A stretch of 64,000 nt of DNA from Rhea pennata (Eukaryota > Chordata > Aves > Rheiformes > Rheidae). Positions 55,001 through 64,000 of this stretch are shown piece after piece. The stretch is taken from assembly GCF_028389875.1 (NCBI RefSeq), contig NC_084664.1:38822323-38886322 (forward strand), given 5' to 3'. The position numbers and the translations under genes were made by a program. The notes under the pieces were generated by a model. That model was not told the origin of the DNA. It ran no database searches and saw only the letters and a program-made list of their open reading frames with translations. Position 1 is the first letter of the stretch. The number at the start of each line of letters is the position of its first letter.

Positions 55001-58000
55001 CTGTGCAAATGCCAGTTCAAAATGACTCTCCGCAGGAGATGATAGTGTAGGGTCCTAAATAAAATGCAGATCTGATCCACAATGCCTATATGAAATCACA
55101 AAGATGCAGAACAAAATTATATCTATGAGTTGACATGTAGTAGTACAGAGTGAAAAGCTACTGATGTGGTTACAGAACTAAATTATATTAGTCTTGTTAA
55201 AATACAAATTTATTTCTTGATATTAATAATTCTGAAACTCTAATTCAGATTGACTGTTAGTCATGATGTGTCTGGAGTACTGTGCCCAGTTCTGGGCCTC
55301 TCAGCACAAGAAAGATTTGGACATACTGGAACAAGGCCAGTAAAGGGCCACTAAGGTGATTAAGGGACTGGAGCATTTAATATATGGGGAAAGCCTGAGA
55401 GAACTTGGATTGTTTAGCCTGGAGAAGGGAAGGCTCTGAGGGATAATATCACTGTATAAATATCTGGTGGGAGAATAAAAAGAAGATGGAGTCAAACTCT
55501 TAGTGGTATCCTGTGAATGGACAAGAGGCACTGAGCACAAACTGAAATACAAGAAATTCTTTTTAAACATGAGAAAACTTTGTACTGTGAGGGTAGTTGA
55601 ACATTGGAACAGGTTGCCCAGGGAGGTTGTAGAGTCTCCATAGAATCACAGAATCAGTAAGGTTGGAAGGGACCTCTGGAGATCATCTAGTCCAACCCCC
55701 GCTCAGCAGGGTCACCTAGAGCGTGTTAGACAGGGTTGCATCCAGGCGGGCCTTGAAGATCTCCAGAGAAGGAGACTCCACAACCTCCTCCATCCTTGGC
55801 AATACTCAGAACCCAACTACACACAATCCTGGAGCAAACTCTTCTAGCTGACCCTGTTGTGAACAGGGAGGTTGGATGAGAGGATCTAGAGAGGCCCTTT
55901 CCAACCTCAACTATTCTATAATTCTATAATATATGTTAAATTTTTGTCAGAAAGGACCTGTCTTTTCTTTCCTGTATTTTCAACCAAGAACCTCAGGCCT
56001 CTAATTCAGTGTAATTGTACCTTAGATTTACTGAAAACAAAAAATACTACATGTTACAGTTCAGTTCTATTAAAAAGGCTTGTTGAGGTCAAGTGTACTG
56101 TACTTACTACTCTTTGTTCTAAGTTTTTACATTGTATTTTAACTTTTGGAAAAGCCTAGCTGGAACGTGCTGTTCTGTCTGTGACAGAAAAAAAAAAAGA
56201 GCGTGTTTTCATCTGTCACAAGTGGAATTAATGGCCAAACTAGATGAAGTCTCTATATTTTGATCTGAGAAAATGTTTTGAAATGGAGAAGTATTGATTG
56301 AATTAGACTGGATAATACTGTTTCAGCAGCTCTCCAAAATCAGAAATTTAACTTTTTTTGTTTCATTTTTAGAATTCACTGAAAATACGGAAGCCTTGAA
56401 AACTAAAATGTCTGAGCTTAGACTGTACTGTAACCTCCTTGTTCAGCAAGTGCATAAAACTAAGGAAGCCAGCATTTCTGGTGTATCAGAACCAGAGGTA
56501 CAGCTTTTTTTTTTTGGTTAATGTAAACCAGTTCTGCAAAGTCTTAAGTGTTCTGAACTCCTGATTAGCCAATGCAATAACTATTCATAGCTACTTAGTA
56601 TTGTGCTATCTTTCAGCTGAGGTCATGTGGGAAATAGCGTACCTCCACAACAGTTCTTGTTCAATGAAGTAATACTGGATTGTTATAAAGGAAGGTAGCA
56701 AATAACTTTCTCTGTGTTGGGTAGTAAGCAGTGAGATGACCCTAAGGTAACCTATCGATTTCTTCTATTTCAGTGTAGATCAGCTGCATATAGTGGATCA
56801 AAAAGGCAAAAAAAACCCAATCTTTTGTAATGAGATAGCTTGGCAGGAGTGCATGTTTGCCTGCCCCCAATTAGATTGCAGTTCAGAATCATTAAAATTC
56901 TGCTTCTGGCTTGGCGGGGGCGAGGGACGGGGAATCTTGTTCTGAACTAAAAACTTTGAAAGGTCAAGAGATAACACAGACCTCAAGCAAAATTGAGAGG
57001 AAGAACTGCTTTGTTAGCATCTTCAATAAAAAGTTACAATTTCAAACCTGAAGAGAAAACAAATTTGTTTTACAAATTTTTCTGAGCAAAGAAGCCTCAT
57101 GTAAGAAGGGTCTCCTACTGTTAATGATCTGCCTCTTGATTTGGGAGCAGGTGTGTGAAGAGGGAGGCCCATAGCTTCCTAGAGAAGCCTGTGCGAAAGA
57201 AGGTGTGGGAGGTCCAGGATGTCTCCAGAAGGAGACCTATCCTCAAGTGCAGAACAGGCAGCCAAGAATACCTGAAGGTTGATCATCTGCATGTCCAAAC
57301 TGTCTCTAAAAATACCTGACAAACTACAGTGTATTACTGTGGTAGTGTAGACTGTGGTAGTGTCAACAATGTTGTGTATAAATGACTAAAAGGCTTTGTT
57401 AGAACTTGTAGCTTACGAATGTCAGCAACAAACCTGTAATGTGGTGTTTATCCAGCTCATAGTTCACTGATACAGGGGAAAATTCACTTTCTCTCATCTT
57501 GCAGCTATTTAACTCTAAGAGTTTATTGATGAAAGCATTTTGGCATCAATAACTACACTTTGGAGAGATGAAGAGTTTTGCGACAAGTGCTACTTTATTC
57601 TGTTTGCAATATACTTTGGTTACAGGAATATTTTGCTCGTGGAGTTTTTTGAACTTACTGTATTTTCAGATCCCTGTATTCATTTCACTTGCTTACTCTT
57701 CATTTCTCTTGTCAATAGTGTCTTCTCGAATGCCACTGTTGGATACACCAAGGCTTGTATTTAATATACTTTTAACACTGGAGATAAGGAACACAAACAG
57801 ACATTGCTGTTAAAATGCAAATGAACCGAGCTTCTTGTAGTGAGAGGCCAGCAAGAGCAGTAATGCTATGAGAGGGCGTAGTCCCAGTAGTATGTGATGC
57901 CAGTTCTCTGACACTTTGCATTTTAATTCAAGTGAAAAAGGAAATATGACTGTAGCAATAGTGGGCTGCTTTGATGATGGATACTGCAAGCAAATCTTTT

Positions 58001-61000
58001 GTAGTGAGTCAATGTCTTCTAATTGGTTTCTTCCCACAGAGTGGTATTGATATGGGAGCTCTGTTGAAATCAACATGTGACACCTTCCTGAAGACGCTTG
58101 AAGAATGTATGCAGATTGCAAATACCGCCTTTACTTCTGAGTTATTACATTGGACTCCACCTGGATCCCCACCTTTAGCAGTTTTCAGATCAAATAAGGC
58201 CTGTATCCTCTTCTCTAAGTCTTGGCACAGAAAGTAGGAAGCCTTGTTTTAGAGCAGAACTTGTGGAAGTTGAGAATGAAATTTACCCATGTGGTAGCTA
58301 GCAGTCTTCCACTAGGCATGCTCTGGCCTGCAAGTGATGTAGGGCTTTGTTTGTTTGGCTTTTTTGATGAGCAGTGACTAATCCCTAACTTTTAATGATA
58401 GGTGAAAGTTGTTAGTCAGTAACTTTTAGGGGCTGATGCAGCTGCAGACACTGATGTTTCAAAATAGCCTGGCTGTGTGGCAAGCTGATCCGTTATAGGA
58501 GCTCATAGCAGTAATTATGATCTTAAGTTATTGTAGTATCATATTTGTCATAGTATGCCGACAGGAGCTGGTGAGATTATCTTTTCAGTGGCAAGGGCAT
58601 TTTCTCAGATCCTTGGAACCCGGAACCTGCAGCTGGAACCACAGCTGCAGATGTAACTCTAGTAAACAGCAGATCAAGGTGTATGCAGGAAGGTGGATGC
58701 TTCACTGTGTCTGTGAAATGAGTTTACTCCACCTCACCTGGAATCTGGCCTTGTATTTCTTGATAAAGTCTCTTTATTTACTCATTTTTTGTTTTTTCCC
58801 CTCTGAAATAAGAGATGTAATGTATTTGGTACTTCCGACCATCTTTGCCTTAGCTTTGTACACGTGCTATGTGGAGTCTCCTTGGCACTTGCTAGCTAAC
58901 TAGCCTCTGAAAGAAATATCTTTTAATAATATTTTAATGCTGTAACCATGTAGCACATTTTTGTTTGTCTTCATGCAACCTCTAGTTCGGACAGGTAGCC
59001 AGCATATGCTTAGTTCTTTCTCTGACTCTAGTTTGGATTTTACAAAATGTGAAGTTTAAGAAACCTGATAGACTGCTCTTAGTTTAAAGAATATTTTTCT
59101 TCTTCATCTTACAGATAAAACATTCGGTCTTGTCTAGTCACACCTCGACAGAAAGGTATAATAAAAATATTTATTGTCAATCTCTTTCTAATTTGCTTTT
59201 GGTAGTGTCTGTTCCTTCCATGTTTTTCTCTCTGATATTACCAGTATTTGATATGGGCAAAACTGTATTGCTCTGTGCTACAGACTTGGAAAAAGACACA
59301 GCAAAAGCCTCATATTTGCCTCATGTCTTTCCTTTCTCTGCCATTTTCCTTTTATTTTCCTTCTCCTTCACTATCACTTTGACCTCCTGGTGACTCACCA
59401 GTCATCTCTCTCCCACTTCACTCTGCTTTCCTGTATCTTTGGTTCCACTCTATATGCTCATAAAATAATTGCTAGAGAGCAAACTGTAATTTGTGGAGGA
59501 AATGGCAAGTGTGTGTATATATAAAAGCACTCTTGAGGGGCTTTTGTTTTAGCTACAACAGGTGTCTAACTTCCCTTTTTTTTTGTAATCAACTGTATTT
59601 TTTGACTCTTTAAAATCATTGTGAATATATTCAATAATCCATGAATGGGGGTCGAATCATTGATATATATCCTATTTGTTAAACCTACTGGTTCCTTCTA
59701 TTATTTTAGACGAGTTAGTTTGCTCAGCAGCCTGTGGGATCCTAGAATTCTGGTAACTATTTTTTTTGTTTGTGTATTTTCACATGGAGATTCTTACCAA
59801 GCAATGCTGTATACACTAATCGTTATTCTTTTCCTTCCTTCCTTTAGGCAGATGGAATTGAACCCCTGTGAAAATGGTTCTGTAAAAGCAGAATTTAACC
59901 ATCAAGAGCAAACCCTTATTAGTAGCCTGGCACATTTAAACTTGGAAACAAATGAGGGGAGTAGTGATGTTCTGGTTGAAGACCACATAGAAGAGGATTT
60001 GGCAGGTGAATGTATGTACTGTGTTTTATTTGAGATTGTTACTCTTTAATAATAATTGGAGGAAGCCTATGAGTGCTGATACCTTGCTTCCCAGGAGAGG
60101 GGATGTTAGTACAAGACTAACCTAATTTAATCTGATATCTGCCTGCTGTCAGGTTGTCTTAGCATAGCTCCTGCCCTTGTTGATAGCTAACTTAGTTCTG
60201 AATGGAGAGGGAGATTAAAGTTCTTTCTTGAACAAGAGGAGGCTCTTCTGGATGCTGATTGACATAAGTGGCAATGCAGTTTGGCAGAGCTTGGGCTATT
60301 CTTGCTCAGTGGCTAAACACTTCATTCCTGATGCTCTCTGTTAACACCTGTGCTAGCACATATGGCTGCCTTATCAGAAGGGGAGCACAGAAGTTTTGTT
60401 TTGCTGTCTGAGAGGGCTTGACCTTGTAGTTGCTCATAATTGCTGTGGCAAATATCTATGGAAAACTAGCCCCTTTCTCCCACAATTAAGAACACTTTAG
60501 AAAGTACCTTATTTCTTCCCATTACTTCAGCAAGACATGAAACTTGGATTTGTGTGTGGCTTCAGTAAAATTCTATTGGATTCATTTGGCATTAAATTCT
60601 GTCCACTGTGATTACATTGTTAAGGGCTGCTGAAATTAAAATCAAGTCTTTACAAGTAACATGATCTCCATTCTTCCTTCTGTTGAATGGACTATATCAT
60701 TTTCAAACAGTATTCTCCTTTGCCTGGCCATTATTCCAGAAATTGGCACTTATAACCATGCAAAACAAGCCCCTTTTTTCAGGGAGATAGGTCTGCTTCC
60801 CTCACTGTACCTAACCACTTCCCCTCTGAAGCTCTTCTCATAATGCTGTCCTCACCGAGGATGTGTGGTCTCACTTGTGTTGGCAGCTGCCATCTGATTT
60901 GTCTGATGCAAAAAAAAAAAAAAAAAAAAAAGATGAGGAAAGTTGTTTAGATACTGTCTAAGCAGCCAACAGCAGAGGAAGTGTGGCGAGTGTCATGGTG

Positions 61001-64000
61001 CTGGCAGAGAAAGCTTTTGAACTTGCATGTTCCAGATGTGTCTTTCTTCATATAGATGCACAGAACAGTAGTAACATGAGTATATGAGTGTGCTTTTTTT
61101 TTTCTGTTTTCTATAAATGTAAGGTATTAAAGAAGATGGAGAGAGTGAACTGCAAGCTGTAGAAGGCTTTGGTGCCCACAAGTTGCTGCAGTCAGAAACA
61201 GATTCTATATGTGGATTGACTTTATCATGCGAGGAAGACAGAAATGGAAAAGATTTTCCTACTTTCTTCAGTGTCATGAGCAATAGGTAGTACATGTTGC
61301 AGATTTAAATTACAAGGATATTCAGACTTCATGTTAAGCCATTAATTGATCCAAAATTAAGTCTGTTCTGTCTGCAAAGCTGTATCTACTGGGATTATTT
61401 AATAGGACTATTTAGAGCACAGTAATGGAAGAAAATACACTTTGTGAAATCAGTTGTGCAGAGTGGTTAGAGAGCACTCACTAAACTCAACTTTGAATGA
61501 TTCCCTGTACTCCTCCAATTTGGAGATTTAGCCAATTGTTTCTCTGCAAATGTAACTGCAGACAATAAGTGAAGTTCCGAAATCATGACTGTTAGTGAGT
61601 TTGAGCTATTCTAAAATATCTCTATATTGGGGGTTGTTTTTTGTGGTTTGTGATGACAGTCCTTGACTGCATACCACAAATAAATTTTCTGTAGTTGTTT
61701 AATGTACTGAAATAAAAGCCATATTGGTGGCTCCATGTCTATAAATTTATACCTCCATTCAAATAAATTGAGCATGGAATGCAATTTTGTCTTTAGGAGT
61801 TGTGTAAAGAGGTTCTTACAGTAAAAACATCTTTCCTGCTTGTCCTGGGTCCCAGGTTTAGCGACATTGAACTCCGTGAGGAGGAGGGCATACCAACAGA
61901 GGAGTTTCTGGAGTCATGTTATGCAATTGTGCCCGTTCTGGGTAAGCAGCTCCTTTTCACAGTTTGCGTATGTTCAATTCCTTTTGGCTGCCGCCAGCTT
62001 GGAGAAATGGTGGAATAGTTAGTTTGGAGAATTCATTTCTTCACTGAAGTGGTATAGTGTAAAAATAGTTCGTTAGCCAAATCAATATGACTGGTACCAG
62101 AAGGTGTTTCTTATTCAAGCCTTTTATAGATAATTCAGTCTCATTTAGCTGGGACCCTTGTATAAGCTCTCTGGAAATCTGTGAGTACGTCTGGAACGGT
62201 AATTTCCTCTCCTCAAGAGAACAGTGTAGAATGCCTTGTGTATAGTACAGTTGATAATAGCATCAGCTATACTGTCTATTGGGGCTATTTGATTTTTCCA
62301 AAGACTTTAATCTTCAGGTAGTGCAATCCCCCGTCTGCTTGGCCTCTGAATCTGACAGTGGATGTCGTGGGTCCCTTTAAAGCCTCCCCAAATTAGTATA
62401 TTTTAACTCTTGCACCAGATGGAGGGTCTTGGTTCTATAACTGAAGAAAGACTTAAATTTATGTTGTTGTTCTAGTATTCTCCTACTATTTAGAAAGATT
62501 GGTAAGAGTAAATGAAATAAGTTGTTACTAACACACAGAAAGTGGGAAAAGGCATGATTTTAAAATGTGGCCTTCTTTCTTTCCAGACAAGCTGGGACCA
62601 ACTGTTTTTGCTCCTGTTAAAATGGACTTTGTAGGTAACATCAAGGTAATAGCTAATTTTTAACACTGACCTTAAACAGAACTCCATTTAGCCAGCATGA
62701 GTCCAAACAGATGATCATAACATTTTTGGAACATCTAGCTTAGATACCAGAACTCAAAAATTTTTGTTGCAGGAATCAATACTGGAAGGCCTTTTTAATA
62801 TTTGTTAATGTTGTTCTCTGTCAGATCAGAATGCTGAGATGTACCTAATTCTGCTCTTAGAGCACATGCAGTGTTTAATAAATCCAACTTCTTTCCACAG
62901 TGAAATTTTTTAAATGAAATTTGTTTGACTGCCAAGTAAGAAGTCTGTTATAGCTAATGAATACGACTTTGATTCTGATCTGACAGGATTATAAGCCATG
63001 ATGGAATGGTATCAGTATTGACTTTAAACTGGAGAACAAATGAGAAAAAAGTGCCCTTTCTCAACCAAGTCAGAGCAAATAAGTTCACTAACAGCCAGCT
63101 CCTCAGGGGCTGTAGGTTGGAGTAGATCCTGTAGCTGAGGTTCCCATTTTGAAATTTTTTCCAGCTCAAAATCCGCAAAAGCTTGAAGTGCTACTTGTGC
63201 AATTAGGAGTTGTATATAACAAACTTTGGAATAAATTAAGAAATGTAAACATGCTGATGACTGCTAAGTGTAATTGAGAGTGTGCAGTTTAGCTGTTGTC
63301 GAAAGATGGTCTTGCTTGTATTTGGAGCTCTGGGATGATGGCTCTTCACTCTGTGCAGAATGAGTTAACACTTTTCTACCTGTATGTAGGATAACACATG
63401 AACTACCTAAAGCACATTGTCAGATGTAAATGGCAGATTCTGCATAAACTGTGGACTAAGCCACTTTCTTATGATTGTCTTACATGGTGGTAATGTAGCA
63501 TGGTAGGCACGAAGTCTTCGGGTTTGGGGTTTGTTTGGTGGCTCTGTGCTCTCTAACACTGCATGTTCAGTCTAGCCAAGGAAGAATCCTGGTAAATAGC
63601 TGGTTTGTATGGTACAGGGCATTGTTTGATCTTAAAAGCATAAAGCCTTTCCTCTTATTTTTCTCCAGAAAATAAACCAGAAATTTATAACCAACAAAGA
63701 AGAGTTTGATACCCTTCAGAAGATAGTGCTTCACGAAGTGAACGCAGGCGTAGCACAAGTTAGAAACTCTGCTACAGAGGCTCTCTTGTGGCTGAAAAGG
63801 TAACAACCTCCTATTTATTTAGGCTGTAAACAGTAAAGGTGTAGTGAAGGTTCTTTCACCAGCGCAGGCTTGTATTTATAGAGCAAACTAGTCACTTTCA
63901 CAAGTTCCATCAGTCTAAAGGACTAGGATCAGATTTACTGTAGTCTGTAGTTCTGTCACTGTTGCTTTGCCAAAAGGCCTGAGAAAGCCATCACAGACAA
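43038..64000 (+). CDS. PLEKHA8: PLEKHA8 / FAPP2, PH and glycolipid-transfer domain protein (exons 1-11, 3' end outside window)
   Basis: Eleven exons join in one frame: 43038-43077, 53223-53339, 54010-54165, 56373-56497, 58040-58198, 59115-59155, 59848-60005, 61124-61286, 61856-61941, 62587-62645 and 63669-63799. They give 411 codons plus two bases of a protein that is about 519 residues in human. Residues 1 to about 93 form the PH domain ([22 protein letters not shown] with Arg18), which binds PI4P and Arf1 at the trans-Golgi. A less conserved linker follows. The GLTP domain begins near residue 330. Its sugar-binding residues are visible as Asp362, Asn366, Lys369 and Trp409, each two positions later than in human. 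The protein moves glucosylceramide from early to late Golgi. Two introns (3 and 5) appear to start with GC instead of GT. Confidence 0.96.
43112..43131 (+). repeat. Poly-G tract (20 nt)
   Basis: Twenty uninterrupted G lie 35 bases after the exon 1 splice donor of PLEKHA8, at the edge of the CpG island. The length may be affected by sequencing error. Confidence 0.85.
43216..43243. repeat. TA-rich microsatellite
   Basis: Interrupted TA repeats at the start of PLEKHA8 intron 1. Confidence 0.85.
43519..43554. repeat. T run and TTTG repeat
   Basis: Fifteen T followed by five GTTT units. A similar T/GTTT tract occurs near 44425-44452. Confidence 0.85.
45015..45039. repeat. Poly-T tract (25 nt)
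   Basis: Uninterrupted run of 25 T in PLEKHA8 intron 1. Confidence 0.9.
49465..49483. repeat. Poly-A tract (19 nt)
   Basis: Uninterrupted A run in PLEKHA8 intron 1. Confidence 0.9.
52173..52190. repeat. Poly-T tract (18 nt)
   Basis: Uninterrupted T run in PLEKHA8 intron 1. Confidence 0.9.
53223..53339 (+). CDS. PLEKHA8: PLEKHA8 exon 2 (PH domain)
   Basis: The acceptor TTTTTCAG precedes GC TGG CAA. The exon encodes residues 14-52: the [18 protein letters not shown] strand block with Arg18, then [11 protein letters not shown]. The donor is GTAATT. Introns on both sides are in phase 1. Confidence 0.96.
53340..54009 (+). other. PLEKHA8: PLEKHA8 intron 2
   Basis: A 670-bp GT-AG intron with no other feature seen. 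Confidence 0.9.
54010..54165 (+). CDS. PLEKHA8: PLEKHA8 exon 3 (end of PH domain)
   Basis: The acceptor GCCTCCAG precedes TT CAT CCA. The exon encodes residues 53-104, including [19 protein letters not shown] and the [15 protein letters not shown]-terminal helix. It must end at AAA G (54165) to join exon 4 in frame, so the donor is GCAAGA, a GC-type site. Confidence 0.93.
55263..55935 (+). mobile_element. CR1 LINE 3' fragment, plus orientation, interrupted
   Basis: A 5'-truncated CR1 retrotransposon. Diagnostic stretches are the CCCAGTTCTGGGCCTCTCAG block, TGTTTAGCCTGGAGAAGGGA, ACATTGGAACAGGTTGCCCA and the terminal CCTTTCCAACCTCAACTATT. It ends in the short octamer tail ATTCTATAATTCTATA typical of CR1. 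An antisense CR1 interrupts it at 55641-55787. The divergence looks moderate, with several small indels, and no reverse-transcriptase frame remains. Members of this family are the dominant interspersed repeats of bird genomes. Confidence 0.9.
55641..55787 (-). mobile_element. Second CR1 fragment, antisense, nested in the first
   Basis: It begins with AGAATCACAGAATC and GGTTGGAAGGGACCTCTGG, the reverse complement of a CR1 3' end, and runs to GGAGACTCCACAACCTCC. The host CR1 sequence resumes directly afterwards at TCCTTGGCAATACTC. CTCCA occurs on both sides (55636-55640 and 55788-55792), fitting a short target-site duplication. The insert looks less diverged than its host. Confidence 0.85.
56373..56497 (+). 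CDS. PLEKHA8: PLEKHA8 exon 4
   Basis: The acceptor TCATTTTTAG precedes AA TTC ACT. The exon encodes residues 105-146 ([20 protein letters not shown], then [11 protein letters not shown]) and ends in GAG before GTACAG, at phase 0. The content is predicted helical linker after the PH domain. Confidence 0.95.
56498..58039 (+). other. PLEKHA8: PLEKHA8 intron 4
   Basis: A 1.5-kb GT-AG intron. Nothing else is recognised. Confidence 0.9.
58040..58198 (+). CDS. PLEKHA8: PLEKHA8 exon 5
   Basis: The acceptor TTCCCACAG precedes AGT GGT ATT. The exon encodes residues 147-199: [29 protein letters not shown] and [16 protein letters not shown]. The match to the human protein requires it to end at AAT AAG (58198). 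The next bases are GCCTGT, so the donor is not GT. Without splicing the frame runs 12 more codons to a TAG. Confidence 0.88.
58199..59114 (+). other. PLEKHA8: PLEKHA8 intron 5, apparent GC start
   Basis: It starts GCCTGTATCC and ends CATCTTACAG. A GTATCCTC string four bases in resembles a U12-type donor, but using it would break the reading frame. Confidence 0.65.
59115..59155 (+). CDS. PLEKHA8: PLEKHA8 exon 6 (41 nt)
   Basis: The acceptor CATCTTACAG precedes ATA AAA CAT. The exon encodes [13 protein letters not shown] plus two bases of Arg, then a GTATAA donor. It aligns to the human KHPIIPIHNSLERQ region. The small size and the exact phase with exon 7 support it. Confidence 0.88.
59156..59847 (+). 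other. PLEKHA8: PLEKHA8 intron 6
   Basis: A 692-bp GT-AG intron with no other feature seen. Confidence 0.88.
59848..60005 (+). CDS. PLEKHA8: PLEKHA8 exon 7 (variable linker)
   Basis: The acceptor CCTTTAG precedes G CAG ATG GAA. The exon encodes an acidic, Asn/Ser/Glu-rich linker that starts [17 protein letters not shown], and ends in GCA G before GTGAAT. Similarity to human is clear only at the start, as expected for this fast-evolving region. Confidence 0.92.
60006..61123 (+). other. PLEKHA8: PLEKHA8 intron 7
   Basis: A 1.1-kb GT-AG intron containing a 22-A run at 60910-60931. Confidence 0.9.
60910..60931. repeat. Poly-A tract (22 nt)
   Basis: Uninterrupted A run in PLEKHA8 intron 7. Confidence 0.9.
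61124..61286 (+). CDS. PLEKHA8: PLEKHA8 exon 8 (variable linker)
   Basis: The acceptor AAATGTAAG precedes GT ATT AAA GAA. The exon encodes an acidic linker through [12 protein letters not shown], matching the human PTFFSTMNTS segment, and ends in AG before GTAGTA. The reading frame is exact with exons 7 and 9. Confidence 0.92.
61287..61855 (+). other. PLEKHA8: PLEKHA8 intron 8
   Basis: A 569-bp GT-AG intron with no other feature seen. Confidence 0.9.
61856..61941 (+). CDS. PLEKHA8: PLEKHA8 exon 9 (start of GLTP domain)
   Basis: The acceptor GGTCCCAG precedes G TTT AGC GAC. The exon encodes [20 protein letters not shown] and CYAIVPVL, the entry into the GLTP fold, and ends in CTG G before GTAAGC. 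Confidence 0.95.
61942..62586 (+). other. PLEKHA8: PLEKHA8 intron 9
   Basis: A 645-bp GT-AG intron with no other feature seen. Confidence 0.9.
62587..62645 (+). CDS. PLEKHA8: PLEKHA8 exon 10 (GLTP sugar-binding motif)
   Basis: The acceptor CTTTCCAG precedes AC AAG CTG. The exon encodes residues 349-368, [12 protein letters not shown] then MDFVGNIK, with Asp362 and Asn366 of the glycolipid headgroup site. The donor is GTAATA, at phase 0. Confidence 0.96.
62646..63668 (+). other. PLEKHA8: PLEKHA8 intron 10
   Basis: A 1.0-kb GT-AG intron with no other feature seen. Confidence 0.9.
63669..63799 (+). CDS. PLEKHA8: PLEKHA8 exon 11 (GLTP domain)
   Basis: The acceptor TTCTCCAG precedes AAA ATA AAC. 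The exon encodes residues 369-411 plus two bases, including Lys369, [20 protein letters not shown] and Trp409 of the LLWLK motif that stacks on the sugar. The donor is GTAACA. The following exons are outside the window. Confidence 0.96.

Larger units (their letters stand above)
54166..56372 (+). other. PLEKHA8: PLEKHA8 intron 3, GC-AG type, with nested CR1
   Basis: The intron starts GCAAGA and ends TTTTTAG. It carries the CR1 pair at about 55263-55935. Confidence 0.85.

Noticed and set aside
58203-58210. U12-type donor GTATCCTC as the real end of PLEKHA8 exon 5
   Set aside because: It shifts the frame and reaches a stop in exon 6, and no convincing U12 branch site (TTCCTTRAC-like) lies before the 59115 acceptor. 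Kept only as part of a finding.

Overview
The window is vertebrate nuclear DNA and almost certainly from a bird. It holds interrupted genes with canonical splice sites, two large CpG islands and a typical avian CR1 retrotransposon pair, whose 3' end carries the ATTCTATA-type tail. The gene order SCRN1 (minus) - FKBP14 (minus) - PLEKHA8 (plus) is the conserved amniote block known from human 7p14-15. The species cannot be fixed from sequence alone.

Layout. 1-26.3 kb is the 5' half of SCRN1 on the minus strand. Three coding exons (8870-9051, 1610-1812 and the start exon 20436-20595) are separated by long introns, and a CpG-island promoter with a probable non-coding first exon lies at about 25.8-26.7 kb. 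The remaining SCRN1 exons lie beyond base 1. 26.7-36.8 kb is mostly intergenic, with an isolated GC- and CpG-rich patch at about 30.49-30.91 kb, two CTCF-like motifs and the probable FKBP14 3' UTR. 36.8-42.2 kb is the complete FKBP14 coding region in four exons on the minus strand (210 residues, signal peptide to C-terminal HDEL). 42.2-43.04 kb is a head-to-head, CCAAT-rich CpG-island promoter shared by FKBP14 and PLEKHA8. From 43.04 kb to the end are the first 11 coding exons of PLEKHA8 on the plus strand (411 complete codons of a protein that is about 519 residues in human). The rest of its GLTP domain lies beyond base 64000.

Biology. SCRN1 is a cytosolic secernin of the C69 peptidase-like family. 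FKBP14 is an ER-lumen prolyl isomerase that acts on collagen. PLEKHA8 (FAPP2) is a trans-Golgi PI4P-binding glucosylceramide transfer protein. FKBP14 and PLEKHA8 share a promoter region and both serve the secretory pathway, but there is no operon-like link.

I found no new multi-gene system. The most interesting points are two non-GT splice donors in PLEKHA8 (one with a strong GC-AG context, one with a weak context and a U12-like sequence beside it), a CR1 inserted antisense into another CR1 with a 5-bp duplication, an orphan CpG patch between genes, three different four-copy pentanucleotide repeats in the SCRN1 island, a run of 20 G next to PLEKHA8 exon 1, and an overlapping upstream reading frame in PLEKHA8.
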